NCBI RefSeq assembly: GCF_947624825.1
Contig: NZ_CANQLZ010000005.1
Location: 1-64,000 of the forward strand
DNA: 64,000 nucleotides
Source: an uncultured Acinetobacter sp.
Lineage (GTDB): Bacteria > Pseudomonadota > Gammaproteobacteria > Pseudomonadales > Moraxellaceae
Direction of reading: 5' to 3'
Shown here: positions 36,667 to 46,685 of the stretch, piece after piece
Layout of the letters: each line of letters begins with the position of its first letter
How positions within the stretch are numbered: position 1 is the stretch's first letter
Program-made: the position numbers and the translations under genes
The notes under the pieces: model-generated
The model's input: only the letters and a program-made list of their open reading frames with translations
Database searches by the model: none
What the model was told of the DNA's origin: nothing

Positions 36667-37758
36667 TTGATTATTCGGCGTTATCTGGTCAAGCAAGTCG
36701 TGTCGACCTCCTTGGTGGTGATTGCTTTACTGACCTTAATTATGATGGGCGGTCGTCTGATCAAATACTTTGGTGTGGCGGCGCAAGGGCGTTTGGATGC
36801 CAGTATTTTGTTTAGCATTATTGGCTATCGTTTACCTGAATTTTTAACCTTAATTCTTCCATTGGGCTTTTTTATTGGCTTGATGTTGGTGTTTGGGCGT
36901 CTTTACGTTGATCACGAAATGGCGGTCTTAAATGGCAGCGGCATGAGTCGTAACCGTTTGGCACGTCTATTGGTGCCAATGACGGTGGTGTTTTTAGCGG
37001 TACAAGCGGCTTTAACACTGTGGATGGCGCCGTGGGGTATTCGTCAGTTTGAGCAACTCACCAGCACCCAAGCGGTACGTACAGGCTTTGACTTGGTGCG
37101 CCCTAAAGAATTTATATCATCGGGTCAATACACCATTTATGCAGGGTCGTTATCTGAAGATCGTAAAAACTTAAAAGATATTTTCTTCTATCAGCGTGCC
37201 ACCCAAGAAGGTAAACCTGATGTGATGATTTTGGCGCAAGAAGCCACCCGCGTTGAGTTTGCCAATGACAATGCCAGTGTGGTGGATTTAACCGCAGGGC
37301 GTCGTTATGAAATTTATCCGGATACTGCCAAATATAGCCAAGCTGAATTTGAAAATTATCGCTTACGTTTAGAAACCGACAAAGAAGCCAAATTTGAAAG
37401 TACCGAAGTTGAGGCCTTAAAAACCACAGAACTTTGGAAAAACCGTCAAGATCCAGTGGTGGCAAGTGAGTTAGGTTGGCGCGTATTTGTACCCTTTGCC
37501 ATTGTGATTGCTTTAATTTTAGCAACAGCTTTGTCTGAGGTGAGTCCACGTCAAGGACGTTACTTAAAGCTGTTTCCTGCTTTACTGATTTTTGCCAGTT
37601 TAATTGTGGCATTAATGGCGGTAAAAACGCGTATTAGTAAAGAAGAAATGGGGATTTGGGCTTATCCATTGGTGCTGTTTATCTATGCCGCAGCCGGTAT
37701 GTTGTTTTCGCGCAAACAGAGTTTGGCGCCTAAACTTCGTAAAAAGTTAGCTAAGTGA
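36667..37758 (+). CDS. lptF: LPS export permease LptF
   Basis: A 363-aa inner-membrane subunit of the LptB2FG transporter, which extracts lipopolysaccharide (lipooligosaccharide in Acinetobacter) for transport to the outer membrane. Six helices surround a periplasmic beta-jellyroll at ~125-265. The start MIIRRYLVKQVVSTSLVV fits the family and uses TTG at 36667, with GGAAGA as ribosome site. lptG follows after 10 bp. Confidence 0.93.
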   Translation: MIIRRYLVKQVVSTSLVVIALLTLIMMGGRLIKYFGVAAQGRLDASILFSIIGYRLPEFLTLILPLGFFIGLMLVFGRLYVDHEMAVLNGSGMSRNRLARLLVPMTVVFLAVQAALTLWMAPWGIRQFEQLTSTQAVRTGFDLVRPKEFISSGQYTIYAGSLSEDRKNLKDIFFYQRATQEGKPDVMILAQEATRVEFANDNASVVDLTAGRRYEIYPDTAKYSQAEFENYRLRLETDKEAKFESTEVEALKTTELWKNRQDPVVASELGWRVFVPFAIVIALILATALSEVSPRQGRYLKLFPALLIFASLIVALMAVKTRISKEEMGIWAYPLVLFIYAAAGMLFSRKQSLAPKLRKKLAK

Positions 37759-37768
37759 GGTCATAAAA

Positions 37769-38839
37769 ATGCTTGCACGTCGAATTGTTGCCAAACATGT
37801 GACCCGAACCACAGCTTTAGCGATGTTAGGGGCAACCGCGATTTTATCGGGCTTACAAATTTTATTTACCTATTTAGGTGAATTAGGTGAGCTTAAAGAC
37901 GGCTATGGCGCGTGGAGTGCTTTGCTACATGTGCTATGGGGTGCGCCAAGTGCCTTATATGAAATTTTACCTATTTCAGCCTTAATTGGTGCTGTTTTGG
38001 GTTTAGGTACATTGGCTTCAAACAGTGAACTGATTGTCATGCGTGCGGCAGGGGTGAGTCTATGGCGTATTGTCGGTTGGGTCATTCGTTCGGCTTTATT
38101 GTTAGTGGTCTTGTCATTTGCATTAAGTGAATGGGTAATTCCATATAGCTCTGAGCAAGCTAAAAGTGTCAAAAGTCATCGTGCAGTTGCAGAATTAGGC
38201 GAAGTCAAAGGCTATTGGAGCCGTGAAGGACAACGCTTTATTTATATTGATTATGCCAATGCTCAAGGTGAATTACGTAATGTTCAAGTGACTGACTTTG
38301 ACAATGACTATCGTCTACGTGGCACACTCAATGCAGAACAAGGGCAGTTTGTGCAAGATGGTCAATGGCGTTTACAGAACACGCAAGAGATGAATATTTT
38401 AGCCCAAGGCAATGCAAGTTTGACCAAACAAGCCAATAGCGATTTGTCTTTAGCTTTACAACCTAAATACGTGCATATGGTCACTATTGACCCAGAAGAT
38501 TTATCACCAAGTCAATTGGTGAGCTTTATGGGGTATATGCATGAATATAGCCAAGTGCCAAAAACCTATCAGTTGGCATTTTGGCAAAAAGTGGGTGCAC
38601 CATTTGCACTGATTGCCTTGGTGTTGATTGCCTGTTCATTTATTTTTGGACCCTTGCGTCAACAGTCTATGGGCTTTCGTTTGGTGATTGCTTTATTTGT
38701 AGGTTTAACTTTCTTTTATTTACAAGATTTCTTGGGCTATGCAAGTTTGGTGTATTCACCATCACCGGCATGGTTTGTATTTATTCCGATTATTTTCATG
38801 TTTGTGGTGGGCGGTTATTTGCTGCATCGCGCACGCTAA
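37769..38839 (+). CDS. lptG: LPS export permease LptG
   Basis: A 356-aa partner of LptF with the same layout: helices 1-3, a periplasmic jellyroll (~125-265), then helices 4-6. The start MLARRIVAKHVTRTTALAML is typical, and the loop GELGELKDGYGAWSALLHVLW matches the LptG pattern. It lies 10 bp after lptF with an AGTGAGG ribosome site, so the two form one unit. Confidence 0.93.
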   Translation: MLARRIVAKHVTRTTALAMLGATAILSGLQILFTYLGELGELKDGYGAWSALLHVLWGAPSALYEILPISALIGAVLGLGTLASNSELIVMRAAGVSLWRIVGWVIRSALLLVVLSFALSEWVIPYSSEQAKSVKSHRAVAELGEVKGYWSREGQRFIYIDYANAQGELRNVQVTDFDNDYRLRGTLNAEQGQFVQDGQWRLQNTQEMNILAQGNASLTKQANSDLSLALQPKYVHMVTIDPEDLSPSQLVSFMGYMHEYSQVPKTYQLAFWQKVGAPFALIALVLIACSFIFGPLRQQSMGFRLVIALFVGLTFFYLQDFLGYASLVYSPSPAWFVFIPIIFMFVVGGYLLHRAR

Positions 38840-38951
38840 ATCCTACATCCAAGCATGGTGCTTGAAGGTTTTAAGCCTAAAGCCAAACATAGAGTCTGAC
38901 CCTAAAATTGGGTAAGATAGAGTTTAATTTGTAGACACAAGAGTACTGGTT

Positions 38952-40496
38952 ATGACGGATGCAACTGCTGGCAAAATCCCACACGTATTGGTGATTATGG
39001 ATGGTGTGGGTCACCGCGAAGCAATTGAAGATAATGCGTTTTTAGCGGCTGCACGCCCAAATTTAACGGCAATGCAGCAAAAACATCCGCATGGTCTAAT
39101 CTCAGGTTCAGGCGAAGATGTAGGTTTACCTGATGGTCAAATGGGTAACTCAGAAGTGGGCCATATGAACCTTGGCGCAGGTCGTGTTTTGTATCAAGAC
39201 TTTACTCGTATTACCAAAGACATCCGTACCGGTGATTTTTTTAATCACGAAGTACTTATCGATGCGGTAGAAAAAGCCAAAGCTACAGGCGGTGCGGTAC
39301 ATTTATTGGGTCTGTTGTCAGAAGGTGGTGTACATTCTCACGAAGATCAGATTGTGGCGATGGCTGAGCTTGCGCTTAAACGCGGTGCCAAAGTGTATCT
39401 ACATGCTTTCTTAGATGGTCGTGACACACCACCACGTAGTGCTGAACCTTCTTTACAAAAACTAGATGCCTTATTTGCACAGTACCCAAATCAAGGTCGT
39501 ATTGCGACTATGATTGGTCGTTACTTCGCGATGGATCGTGACAATCGTTGGGACCGTGTTGAACAAGCGTATCGCTTATTAACAGAAGGTGAGGCAACCC
39601 GTACAGCAGCCACTGCTGTGGAAGGTTTAGCCCAAGCGTATGCAGCTGATGAGTCAGATGAATTTGTTAAAGCCACTCGTATTGGTGATGTAGCTCAAGT
39701 ACAAGACGGCGACAGCGTTGTGTTTATGAACTTCCGTGCCGACCGTGCCCGTGAGTTGACCCGTGCTTTTGTAGAAACTGACTTTGCCGGTTTTGAACGT
39801 AAAGTGGTGCCTCAATTAGCTAAATTTGTGATGCTTACACGTTACCAAGCCAGCATTAATGCACCTGTTGCATATATGCCAGAAGATTTGGTCAACTCTA
39901 TTGGTGAATACTTATCTAATTTAGGTAAAACCCAATTACGTATTGCCGAAACAGAAAAATATGCGCATGTAACCTTCTTCTTCAGCGGTGGTCGTGAAGA
40001 TGAATATCCGGGTGAAAAACGTATTTTGATTCCATCCCCAAATGTAGCCACTTATGATTTAAAACCTGAAATGAGCGCAATTGAAGTGACCGATGAATTG
40101 GTTGCAGCAATTCATTCAGGTGAGTTTGATTTACTGGTGGTGAACTATGCCAACGGTGATATGGTTGGACATACAGGTGTGTTTGATGCAGCAGTCAAAG
40201 CGGTTGAAGCAGTCGACACCTGCTTAGGTCGTGTTTATGATGCTGTGATGGCACAAGGCGGCCATATGCTCATTACTGCCGATCATGGTAATGTAGAGCA
40301 AATGCAAGACTACCATAGCGGTCAAGTGCATACCCAACACACCACAGAGCTTGTGCCATTTATTTATGTCGGTCCAACTCAAGCAGAAATCGCGCAAGGT
40401 GGTGTTTTGGCAGATGTTGCCCCAACATTACTCAGCCTGATGCAGTTACCTATTCCTGCTGAAATGCAAGGTCGTAACTTAATTACATTAAAATAA
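38952..40496 (+). CDS. gpmI: 2,3-bisphosphoglycerate-independent phosphoglycerate mutase
   Basis: A 514-aa manganese enzyme interconverting 3- and 2-phosphoglycerate in glycolysis/gluconeogenesis. The alkaline-phosphatase-like fold shows [12 protein letters not shown] with metal-binding Asp, the phosphoserine nucleophile Ser67 in [13 protein letters not shown], and the second metal site [11 protein letters not shown]. The length matches the family (E. coli 514). The gap before it holds small hairpins (CAAGCA-tgg-TGCTTG near 38852). It is followed after 10 bp by an S41 protease gene. Confidence 0.96.
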   Translation: MTDATAGKIPHVLVIMDGVGHREAIEDNAFLAAARPNLTAMQQKHPHGLISGSGEDVGLPDGQMGNSEVGHMNLGAGRVLYQDFTRITKDIRTGDFFNHEVLIDAVEKAKATGGAVHLLGLLSEGGVHSHEDQIVAMAELALKRGAKVYLHAFLDGRDTPPRSAEPSLQKLDALFAQYPNQGRIATMIGRYFAMDRDNRWDRVEQAYRLLTEGEATRTAATAVEGLAQAYAADESDEFVKATRIGDVAQVQDGDSVVFMNFRADRARELTRAFVETDFAGFERKVVPQLAKFVMLTRYQASINAPVAYMPEDLVNSIGEYLSNLGKTQLRIAETEKYAHVTFFFSGGREDEYPGEKRILIPSPNVATYDLKPEMSAIEVTDELVAAIHSGEFDLLVVNYANGDMVGHTGVFDAAVKAVEAVDTCLGRVYDAVMAQGGHMLITADHGNVEQMQDYHSGQVHTQHTTELVPFIYVGPTQAEIAQGGVLADVAPTLLSLMQLPIPAEMQGRNLITLK

Positions 40497-40506
40497 GGAA
40501 AAGGTC

Positions 40507-41655
40507 ATGACCCAATGGAAATCTATAGCATTTGCTTTCGCGATGTGTAGCAGTTTGGGTCATACCGCGGGCGATTCGGGAGATTTTGCTCCCGAATTTG
40601 AACCGGCTTATACCGAAGTACCCGTCGAATCTATTCAAGAATTTGTGCAAATCTACGGCATTGTCAAAGAAAACTATGTCGATATAAAAAATGACCAGCA
40701 TCTATTTCAACTTGCCATTCAAGGTATGGTGGCAGGCTTAGACAATTATTCTCGTTATTTATCTGCCCAAGACTATACTCAACTGATTCAGTACACTGAA
40801 GGCGAAATCGCCACGGTTGATTTTGAACTTGAATATCACCAACAACATCAACAATGGGTCGTGGCTGGTTTAGATCGCAATGCTGATTCTGCCAAACAAG
40901 GCTTACGTAATGGTGTGACGGTATTTAAAATTGATGATCAAGAACTCAAAAATTTAAACCAAGATCAAGTCAATGCACTCCTCACAGGATCAATTGCCTC
41001 AAATTTAAATCTGCAATTGGCAGCCAATAGTCAGCAACTAAAAATTGTACGTAATCAAAAAATTGATACTGCCATTCAAAGTCAAATGTTGCCCAATCAG
41101 GTGTTGGTGATTAAAGTACAAGTGTTTCAACAAGATACTGCCAATGAAATTAAAAATATTATTGAGCAATATGCAGCAGATGCCCCTAAAGCAGTGCTGA
41201 TTGATTTACGCAATAATCCGGGTGGTTTACTCTCGGCTGCGGTAGAAACTGCGGATTTGTTTTTAGATCAAGGTTTAATTGTCGTGACTAAAAGTCGCTC
41301 TGAAGGTGAGCAGCAATTTCAGGCTTTACCAAGTCATGAATTTAGCAATCTTAAACTTGGTGTGCTGATTAATCAGCGCTCGGCTTCAGCCGCAGAAGTA
41401 TTTACCGCAGCCATGAAAGTACATAAACGTGCTTGGGTCATGGGGGAGAAAAGTTATGGTAAGGGTATGGTACAAAAATTATTCCCCTTATCTAACGGCG
41501 CTGCGTTACAAATGACGGTGGCACATTACTACACTCCCAATGGGCAAATGATTGAAGGTGTTGGTATTCAGCCCAACCAAAGCTATGCCATGCAATTGGG
41601 CATGAATGAGCAACACTATCTTGAGCGAGTAGCCGAGTTATTATTGCTGCAATAA
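40507..41655 (+). CDS. S41 family C-terminal processing peptidase
   Basis: A 382-aa periplasmic protease with a signal peptide (~1-20). A degenerate PDZ domain lies at ~95-165, followed by the protease core, with nucleophile Ser in NQRSASAAEVFTAA and general-base Lys in GEKSYGKGMVQ. CtpA-type enzymes trim or degrade envelope proteins, including peptidoglycan hydrolases. An AAGGAAAAGG site precedes the ATG. In many proteobacteria envC lies between gpmI and this gene; here it does not. It ends one base before the convergent pilR. Confidence 0.88.
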   Translation: MTQWKSIAFAFAMCSSLGHTAGDSGDFAPEFEPAYTEVPVESIQEFVQIYGIVKENYVDIKNDQHLFQLAIQGMVAGLDNYSRYLSAQDYTQLIQYTEGEIATVDFELEYHQQHQQWVVAGLDRNADSAKQGLRNGVTVFKIDDQELKNLNQDQVNALLTGSIASNLNLQLAANSQQLKIVRNQKIDTAIQSQMLPNQVLVIKVQVFQQDTANEIKNIIEQYAADAPKAVLIDLRNNPGGLLSAAVETADLFLDQGLIVVTKSRSEGEQQFQALPSHEFSNLKLGVLINQRSASAAEVFTAAMKVHKRAWVMGEKSYGKGMVQKLFPLSNGAALQMTVAHYYTPNGQMIEGVGIQPNQSYAMQLGMNEQHYLERVAELLLLQ

Positions 41656-41656
41656 C

Positions 41657-43072
41657 TTATTCATCATCGGTGTCTAAACCAAATTTCTTTAAGCGATAGC
41701 GCAGCGAACGAAACGACATACCGAGCTTTTTAGCTGCCAATGTGCGGTTCCAATGGGTCATATTTAAAGCATCAAGTAAAATCTGCTTTTCGATATTTTC
41801 TAAATGCTGTTCCAAACCTTCTTGTGGCAACTTTTGCTTAGCTTGTAGAACAGGTTGCTGTGGGATACTTGGGTTAGCAACAGTAGCTTCTATTACAGCA
41901 ATAGATGAGCTACGTAGAGTTGAGGCTTGTAAATGCTCAACCTCAATTTCTGTGCTGTCACATAAGGTCAGCGCACGTTCCATCAGATTGCGCAATTCAC
42001 GCACATTGCCCGGAAAATGCTGTTGCAGTAAAAAATTGGCTGCTGTAGCACTTAGATTTTTGTGTGCGATTTGCCACTCTTGGCTAATTTTTTCAATAAA
42101 ATGCCGCGCCAATAATAAAATATCATCGCCACGCTCACGTAATGGTGGTAATTGAATATCCATAACATGAATACGGAAAAATAAATCTTGTCTAAATTTA
42201 CCTTGTTGGACCAATTGCTCTAGGTTTTGGTGCGTGGCACTAATAATGCGAAAATCCACTTCAATTTCGCTGTCACTGCCAATCGGGCGGATGCGCTTTT
42301 CTTGTACTGCACGTAGTAGCTTAACTTGCATAGTCAGCGGTAATTCGGCCAATTCATCTAAAAATAAACTGCCGCCGTGCGCCGCTTGAATCAAGCCTTG
42401 CTTGTCTTGGTTTGCGCCAGTGAAACTGCCTTTTTTATGTCCAAAAAGCTCACTTTCCATCAGCTCAGAAGGAATAGCACCACAGTTAATCGCAATAAAA
42501 GCGCCATGGCTGCGGTTACTTAAAGAATGTACCAAATTGGCAACCACTTCTTTACCCGTACCGGATTCACCGTGAATAAATACCGGTGCTTGTGAGCGCG
42601 CAATTTTTTGAATAGTTTGACGTAGATGTTGAATCGCAGGTGACTGTCCAAGCAACATTTGTTCTTCTATCAGTTGTTGTTTGGGGGCATCGGCTGCATA
42701 AATTGGACGATTAAGCGCTTGATTGAGTAAATGTTGTAACTCAATTTGATTGACCGGTTTACTGACAAAATCAAAAGCACCTGCTTTTAACGCAGCAATG
42801 GCAATGTCCATATTGCCATAGGCACTGAGTACCGCAACCGGCAATTGCGGATGGTATTGGCTAATGTAACTGACCAATTGTAGCCCTGAACCATCCGGCA
42901 TATTCAAATCGGTTAAACAAGCATCATATTGATTTTTTTCTAATAACTGCTTGGCCTGTTGAACACCATTGGCAATATGGCTGTCGATTCCCATACGACT
43001 TAAGCTCATTTGCATTAGCATACATAAATCTTCTTCGTCATCGACGAACAATACGAGTGGTTTGACGTCCAC
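41657..43072 (-). CDS. pilR: Type IV pilus response regulator PilR
   Basis: A 471-aa sigma-54 activator controlling pilA. The receiver domain (~5-120) has phospho-acceptor Asp55 in LTDLNMPDGSG. The AAA+ domain (~140-365) has Walker A GESGTGKE and the sigma-54 contact loop GSFTGA. The C-terminal Fis-type helix-turn-helix is NRTLAAKKLGMSFRSLRYRL. It lies 18 bp after pilS in a gacA-pilS-pilR unit. PilR would be one candidate activator for other sigma-54 promoters in this genome. Confidence 0.93.
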   Translation of the reverse strand: MDVKPLVLFVDDEEDLCMLMQMSLSRMGIDSHIANGVQQAKQLLEKNQYDACLTDLNMPDGSGLQLVSYISQYHPQLPVAVLSAYGNMDIAIAALKAGAFDFVSKPVNQIELQHLLNQALNRPIYAADAPKQQLIEEQMLLGQSPAIQHLRQTIQKIARSQAPVFIHGESGTGKEVVANLVHSLSNRSHGAFIAINCGAIPSELMESELFGHKKGSFTGANQDKQGLIQAAHGGSLFLDELAELPLTMQVKLLRAVQEKRIRPIGSDSEIEVDFRIISATHQNLEQLVQQGKFRQDLFFRIHVMDIQLPPLRERGDDILLLARHFIEKISQEWQIAHKNLSATAANFLLQQHFPGNVRELRNLMERALTLCDSTEIEVEHLQASTLRSSSIAVIEATVANPSIPQQPVLQAKQKLPQEGLEQHLENIEKQILLDALNMTHWNRTLAAKKLGMSFRSLRYRLKKFGLDTDDE

Positions 43073-43090
43073 TGTGACACCCCAATTAAT

Positions 43091-44656
43091 TTAAGCAAAA
43101 TTGACGCGGAGGCATTCAATACGAAAGCATGCGCCTTGTTGTTGTTCTACATAATACAGTTTGGCCTGATTGGCTTCACAAAAGCTATGGGACAGATACA
43201 AACCTAAACCAGTACCGTTAATTTCGGTACTAAAAAATGGTTGAAATAAAGAGGCGATATCTGCGCTTGCCACGCCTGCACCAAAGTCACGTACTTCAAT
43301 GCGCACATGATTATGCTGAGTATAAACATGTAATTCAATCTTGTGCGGACTAGATTGATTATGGTGTAAGCCATTACGTAATAAATTGATCAAGATCTGA
43401 CGCAGTTGATCTTCATCAAAATAAATTGCTGCCTCTTGTTCAATCACGCTATTGATTTGATCGCGTGCATGAGAAAAATCCTCTTCTAAACATAGTGGAA
43501 TGAATTTTTCTAAACGAATTACACTGCTTTTGGTTTCACGGTTACGCACCATATTTAAGGTATCTTTAACAATACGATCAATTCGGTTGGCTTGTTTGGC
43601 AATTAAATTATTCAGCATAGTTTGCTGATCAAGATCACTATCGCGCATTAATTCATTGGCTTGCACAATAGCAGCCAAAGGGTTACGAATTTCATGGGCA
43701 ATACTGGCAGATAATTGACCTAAAGAGGCCAGTTTTAACTGTTGTACGCGTTGATTAATGGTACGTGCATCTTCTAACACTAAAAGTGTTAAGGTTTGAT
43801 TGGGAATACGAAGTTTTTGAATCCGTACATGTAATTGATACAAACTTTGTTTGGCTTCAAATTGAAATTTCTCGCCTTCAATTAAACGCTCTAGATGTAA
43901 AACGTCAAATAATTCTGGTTGTACACTATATAGCGGTTGTTTTTCGTAGGCATGAATCGGTGAAATACCTAAAAAATCACAAGCTGCAGGCGTGGTCAAA
44001 ATCACATGATAATTCTCATCTAAAACCAAATAACCACTTTCGATTTGATCTAAAATATAGCTACTAATATCTTGTAAACGGCGTATCTGCTGTGCTTGGG
44101 TTAAATTGACGTTTTCTAAGACTTCAAAACGCCGAATTGCAAATTGACCTAAAGCATACACACAAAAAAACAGCACAGCCAATAAGGCACTGTTACTAAT
44201 ATTATTTAAAGAGTGCGATGTGGCAAAAAGTGAGCCAATAAAGTGTTGATAAACGACACAAATTACCGCAACCAAGGTTACAGAAAGCGCTTTATGTTTT
44301 TCAAGCAATAATGAGGCGGTGAAAATGGTCATCACAAACATCAGGCTAATTTGTAAATTGGTACCATCGCCAATAAAAATTAAGCTGGTTAAAATTGCGA
44401 TATCGACAATAAATAAAGCAAGCAACTGATAACTTGCCGCAACATGTGAATAGCGCAGCATTAACCATTGTGCAGTGCTGCAGATAAAGTACAAAAACAG
44501 AATAAATAGATGTGATTGTGCATAAGACACAGCTAAAGTATTGCTGTAATGCCCAACTGATGCGATCAGTAATAAGCTAAAAGAAATTAAAAAACGATAG
44601 GACGCATACCAGCGCCCTAAATAATAGCGATTAAGTTGAGGATTACCACTTGCCAT
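43091..44656 (-). CDS. pilS: Type IV pilus sensor histidine kinase PilS
   Basis: A 521-aa membrane kinase. Six helices span ~22-175, a PAS-like domain covers ~190-300, and the dimerisation helix carries His321 in SIAHEIRNPLAAI, followed by the ATPase with NLLRNGLHHN and GTGLGLYLSHSF. In Pseudomonas PilS senses PilA in the membrane and signals to PilR. Its ATG follows the gacA stop by one base (TAATATG), so translation is likely coupled to gacA. Confidence 0.92.
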   Translation of the reverse strand: MASGNPQLNRYYLGRWYASYRFLISFSLLLIASVGHYSNTLAVSYAQSHLFILFLYFICSTAQWLMLRYSHVAASYQLLALFIVDIAILTSLIFIGDGTNLQISLMFVMTIFTASLLLEKHKALSVTLVAVICVVYQHFIGSLFATSHSLNNISNSALLAVLFFCVYALGQFAIRRFEVLENVNLTQAQQIRRLQDISSYILDQIESGYLVLDENYHVILTTPAACDFLGISPIHAYEKQPLYSVQPELFDVLHLERLIEGEKFQFEAKQSLYQLHVRIQKLRIPNQTLTLLVLEDARTINQRVQQLKLASLGQLSASIAHEIRNPLAAIVQANELMRDSDLDQQTMLNNLIAKQANRIDRIVKDTLNMVRNRETKSSVIRLEKFIPLCLEEDFSHARDQINSVIEQEAAIYFDEDQLRQILINLLRNGLHHNQSSPHKIELHVYTQHNHVRIEVRDFGAGVASADIASLFQPFFSTEINGTGLGLYLSHSFCEANQAKLYYVEQQQGACFRIECLRVNFA

Positions 44657-44657
44657 A

Positions 44658-45293
44658 TTAAGGTTTAATCAGACCGTAACGAATGGCCAAATGGGTGAGT
44701 TTGACATCACTATCTAGATTGAGTTTTTCAAAAATACGATAGCGATAGGTGTTTACAGTTTTCACACTCACAAACAGCTTATCGGCAATTTCTTGTGCGC
44801 TAATACAGTTGACCACCATCATCGCTACTTGCATTTCACGTTCTGACAAAGCATCAAAAGGCGATTGTTGGGTATCGGATAAATAAGAACTGGCCAATTG
44901 TTCTGCAATGTCGGCACTAAAATATTTACCGCCTTGCATGACTTTTTTAATGGCGCGTACCATTTCTGTCACAGGCGCACCTTTGGTGATATAGCCTTTA
45001 GCACCAGCTTTTAACAACAAAGACGGATAAGGCTCTTCGGCCAATCCACTAACCGCCAAAACTTTGGTGTCAGGTGCACTTTGTAATAAACGGCGTGTGG
45101 TTTCAACCCCACCAATCCCCGGCATATTGACATCTAATAACACCACGTTGGGGTGATGTTGACGAACGAGATTAATCGCTTCTTCACCAGATTCTGCTTG
45201 CCCAATCACTTGTACATCAAGATGGTCTTCGAGCATACGGCAAATGCCGGTGCGAACTAACTCATGATCATCTACTACAACAACTGTGATCAC
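44658..45293 (-). CDS. gacA: Response regulator GacA (UvrY/LuxR family)
   Basis: A 211-aa regulator. The receiver (~1-120) carries Asp54 in VVLLDVNMPGIGG, and a LuxR-type DNA-binding domain covers ~145-205 (SPFDALSEREMQVAMM, KTVNTYRYRIFEKL). The match to Pseudomonas GacA is strong along its whole length. GacA normally drives the small RNAs that titrate CsrA/RsmA and controls virulence and biofilm traits. The partner kinase GacS is not in the window. It is first in a unit with pilS and pilR. Confidence 0.92.
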   Translation of the reverse strand: MITVVVVDDHELVRTGICRMLEDHLDVQVIGQAESGEEAINLVRQHHPNVVLLDVNMPGIGGVETTRRLLQSAPDTKVLAVSGLAEEPYPSLLLKAGAKGYITKGAPVTEMVRAIKKVMQGGKYFSADIAEQLASSYLSDTQQSPFDALSEREMQVAMMVVNCISAQEIADKLFVSVKTVNTYRYRIFEKLNLDSDVKLTHLAIRYGLIKP

Positions 45294-45472
45294 TGGCTTC
45301 TCCCTCTGAATGATTTTTCATCTTTTTTGTTACATAACGCAAAATTAGCTTGCAATGAAACGACAAAATTAGCAATCCTATCTGTATTCCAAACCCAAGT
45401 GATAGGCAGAATGTGACAGTTGCAAGATTTGTACATTTTGTAGCTCACTGTATGTAAATGTAAGGCATATTT

Positions 45473-45500
45473 GAGGTAATACGCAAATGTATCTTACCTC
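45473..45500. promoter_or_regulatory. Inverted repeat in the gacA/pbpG divergent region
   Basis: GAGGTAA (45473-45479) and TTACCTC (45494-45500) are perfect arms around 14 bp, ending 14 bp before the pbpG start. It could be an operator, or a leader hairpin limiting ribosome access to pbpG. Confidence 0.4.
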
Positions 45501-45514
45501 CTTGAGATGAGTAA

Positions 45515-46633
45515 GTGATTGTGAAAAAATTTAACAAATCGTTAAAACATGTGTTGAGCCTATCCGTGCTACTTGGTATGAGTTCTACAGGTTTTGCAGA
45601 ACTGATTGTCAATTCTTCTTCAGGGAGTACAGCACAGGCCAACATTGCGTGGTCATCAGAACAAGCCGGCCAATTTTTAAATAATGAAGAAGCTTCACCA
45701 CAAGGCTCTGTGACAGCAACCACCACCTTACGTGCGCCAACTCAAGCGACCACAACGTTAACTGCGCCAAGCGAGAGCAGTACCAAAATTACCACCAGTG
45801 TGCGTAGCGTAGACGGTGTGGTGACGCAAGGTGAAACTAAAAAAACCATTCAAATTTTAGATACCAACCGTTATAGCAATCAACCTTCGGTGAATGCGCG
45901 TGCCGCTTTGGTGATGGATGCAAACACCGGTGAAGTGTTATATAGCAAAAATACCAATGCTGCATTGCCCATTGCATCTGTGACCAAGCTGATGACTGCT
46001 GTGGTGATTACTGATGCACGTTTAGATATGAATGAAACCATTACACTGCAATCGGTTGATTTTGCAGGAGCGGGTGGTAAAAACTCAAGCTCAACTTTAC
46101 GTGTGGGCGATAAAATGAATCGCGCTGAAGCGTTGTTATTTGCTTTAATGAAATCTGAGAACCCTGCTGCAGCTGCATTAGGACGCACGTATCCGGGTGG
46201 CAAGAGTGCTTTTGTTGCTGCAATGAATGCCAAAGCCAAAGAGTTGGGCATGCACAGTAGCCGTTTTATGGAAGCCACGGGTTTACATCCTGCTAATGTG
46301 GCATCGGCACGTGATTTAGGTGTGTTGGTGAGTACTGCATCGCAATATGGTTTGATTCGTCAGTTTTCAACCACACCAACCTATGATTTTAATTTAGGCT
46401 ACCGTGTACTTAAATCAAATAATACCAATGGTTTAGTACGCAACGGCGGCTATAATATTAATCTGTCTAAAACAGGTTTTATTAATGAAGCTGGGCGTTG
46501 TGTGGTCATGCACACCACTTTAAATAACCGTCCAGTGGCTTTGGTGATTTTAGGTGCAAGTAATACTCAAGCACGTAATAATGATGCCATTCGTTTAATG
46601 AATTGGACCACCAATTTACCTAAAGCGATTTAA
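45515..46633 (+). CDS. pbpG: D-alanyl-D-alanine endopeptidase (PBP7/8)
   Basis: A 372-aa periplasmic enzyme of the S11 family that cuts peptidoglycan cross-links. The signal peptide ends near FAELI (~29), followed by a ~70-residue Ser/Thr/Ala-rich low-complexity linker (~60-110). The active site has SVTK with Ser155/Lys158, SEN with Ser214/Asn216, and KTG at 319-321. The start is GTG at 45515 or an in-frame GTG at 45521. PbpG matters for A. baumannii survival in serum and soft tissue in published work. A terminator follows. Confidence 0.9.
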   Translation: MIVKKFNKSLKHVLSLSVLLGMSSTGFAELIVNSSSGSTAQANIAWSSEQAGQFLNNEEASPQGSVTATTTLRAPTQATTTLTAPSESSTKITTSVRSVDGVVTQGETKKTIQILDTNRYSNQPSVNARAALVMDANTGEVLYSKNTNAALPIASVTKLMTAVVITDARLDMNETITLQSVDFAGAGGKNSSSTLRVGDKMNRAEALLFALMKSENPAAAALGRTYPGGKSAFVAAMNAKAKELGMHSSRFMEATGLHPANVASARDLGVLVSTASQYGLIRQFSTTPTYDFNLGYRVLKSNNTNGLVRNGGYNINLSKTGFINEAGRCVVMHTTLNNRPVALVILGASNTQARNNDAIRLMNWTTNLPKAI

Positions 46634-46643
46634 GCTTTCAGCA

Positions 46644-46676
46644 TAAAAAAAGCCCTGCATGTGCAGGGCTTTTTTA
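46644..46676. terminator. pbpG/thrC bidirectional terminator
   Basis: AAAAAAAGCCCTGCA pairs with TGCAGGGCTTTTTT between the convergent genes. Confidence 0.9.
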
Positions 46677-46685
46677 CAACATAAA

